DNA from: Caulobacter sp. FWC26
Lineage (GTDB): Bacteria; Pseudomonadota; Alphaproteobacteria; Caulobacterales; Caulobacteraceae
NCBI RefSeq assembly: GCF_002742645.2
Contig: NZ_CP033875.1
Coordinates: 496,001-560,000 of the forward strand
Direction: 5' to 3'
DNA length: 64,000 bases
This document shows, piece after piece, positions 62,926 to 64,000 of the stretch (positions are counted from its first letter, which is position 1; the number at the start of each line of letters is the position of its first letter). Position numbers and translations under genes: made by a program. A model generated the notes under the pieces. The model saw nothing but the letters and a program-made list of their open reading frames with translations, had not been told where the DNA came from and searched no databases.

Positions 62926-64000
62926 GCGGCGAAGCCGAGCAGCCTCCGAGCGCGGGGCAGGAACCAGCGTCGGACAAAACGCCGGCCGAGGCGCTGACCC
63001 TGCGCGCGCGTCCGCCACGGGCCGTGAGGTTCAGGCGTGGGTTGCTGATTGGTGCGGCGGGCGTAGGAGCTGCGGGCCTATCCGCCTTGGTCTGGTTCGC
63101 CCTCAGCCCGAAGATCTTGCACATCGCCAAGCCGTCGGCCGAGCCGGTGGCCGATCGCGGCGCCCCCGCTGAGGCGGTCTCGCGCCTGCCAAGTGATTAT
63201 GGTCAGGCGGGCGCGGTCCCCAAGCTTGGCCCGCCGTTGCCCGGGGATCTGGGGCGCGCTGTCATCGACCAGCAGCGTCGGGACGGTCTGGCGGTCGGCG
63301 CCGAAGCTTCGGAAACGCCGCCGCGTCTGACGCCTGAACAACAGGCGGCTTTGGCTGAGCGTCAGCGGCTGCAGGGCCAAGCCAGCCAAGCCCGCGAAGC
63401 GGGGGTTATGGTCCAGATGGCGGCGCGTACGCCCGCTCTTTCGACGGTCGGCGACCAGAGCATCATGACGCCGATCATGTCGTCGCCGTCCGTGGCGGCG
63501 ACCGCGTCACCCGATCCCAATGGACAGGAGCGCAAGGCCGCCTTCCTGGAACGATCTCGCGGCGGCGATGTCTACAACGCCCATCAGCTGGAGACGCCGC
63601 GCTCCCCCTACCAGGTGATGGCCGGAAGCGTGATCGCCGCCAGCCTGATCACGGGGCTCAATTCCGAATTACCCGGTCTCGTCACGGCCCAGGTGACCGA
63701 GAACGTTTTCGATAGCGTGTCAGGCCGGTTTCTCCTGATCCCGCAGGGCGCGCGCCTGATCGGTCGCTATGGCAGCGTGGTCGCCTATGGTCAGAGCCGG
63801 GCGCTGCTGGTCTGGCAGCGGATCATCCTGCCGGATGGGTCGTCCATCCAGCTCGACAACCTGCCGGCCACCGATGCGGCGGGCTACGCCGGTGTCGCCG
63901 ACAAGGTCGATTTTCACGCCTTTCGTCTGCTGAAGGGTGTCGCGCTCTCGACCATCCTTGGCGTCGGGACCGAACTTAGCCTTGGCGATGACGAGAGCGA
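62922..64000 (+). CDS. trbI: TrbI, VirB10-type core protein (3' end outside window)
   Basis: The frame is open from ATG 62922 to the window edge, giving at least 359 residues. Short cytoplasmic N-terminus, one membrane segment (about 43-62, 'LLIGAAGVGAAGLSALVWFA'), a Pro-rich periplasmic linker, then the start of the VirB10 beta-barrel domain ('SPYQVMAGSVIAASLITGLN', 'GRFLLIPQGARLIGRYGSVV', 'RIILPDGSSIQLDNLPATDA'). It links inner- and outer-membrane parts of the channel. ATG overlaps the trbG stop. Confidence 0.92.

Overview
The window looks like chromosome of a high-GC, Caulobacter-like alphaproteobacterium. Inferred grounds: five TonB-dependent receptors, alphaproteobacterial Fur-type boxes, a Fur without CXXC, a NasT/NasS-controlled assimilatory nitrate pathway, a GH115 xylan-type hydrolase and a Trb-type integrative conjugative element. 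The species is not determinable from sequence reading alone.

Region 1 (1-20000) is an iron/siderophore uptake district. It opens with the 3' part of a FecI-type sigma factor, then FecR, a receptor carrying an STN signalling domain, and a PhoD phosphatase. Next is an AraC regulator divergent from a receptor, with tandem 21-bp-spaced direct repeats in between. Then a probable ICMT-118aa-fur operon behind a Fur-type box. Then a receptor-PepSY-57aa operon divergent from a second AraC regulator, with a Fur-type box between them. Last, a DUF3649-PepSY-DUF3325 operon divergent from a ferrisiderophore receptor, again with a shared box.

Region 2 (20000-30150) is nitrate assimilation: a decayed NrtD-type ATPase remnant, nasT (ANTAR antiterminator), nasS (nitrate sensor), a leader with two hexaloop hairpins that fits an ANTAR target, the NarK-type transporter, nirB, nirD, nasA and an SUMT gene for siroheme. 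Several of these genes overlap or abut.

Region 3 (30150-40870) is mixed: a CPA2 antiporter bracketed by two copies of a palindromic repeat, a GH115 hydrolase, a 3' remnant of a DUF1674 gene, small hypothetical or broken ORFs, an HTH regulator behind a start-proximal hairpin, and a further Fur-box-controlled receptor / membrane protein / PepSY operon.

Region 4 (about 40870 to the end) is part of an integrative conjugative element: ardC, a ParB-like gene, an IS481 insertion with intact 6-bp target duplication, an inverted broken DUF736 copy next to an intact one, an AlpA-like regulator, traF, a lytic transglycosylase, a DUF3363 relaxase, a small accessory island (DUF2059 protein and a DUF433/DUF5615 toxin-antitoxin pair), traG, a ribbon-helix-helix gene and trbBCDEJLFGI. 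trbI runs off the right edge. No integrase or att site is visible, so the element continues to the right and its left end lies somewhere between 40868 and 41346.

No tRNA, rRNA or CRISPR array was seen.
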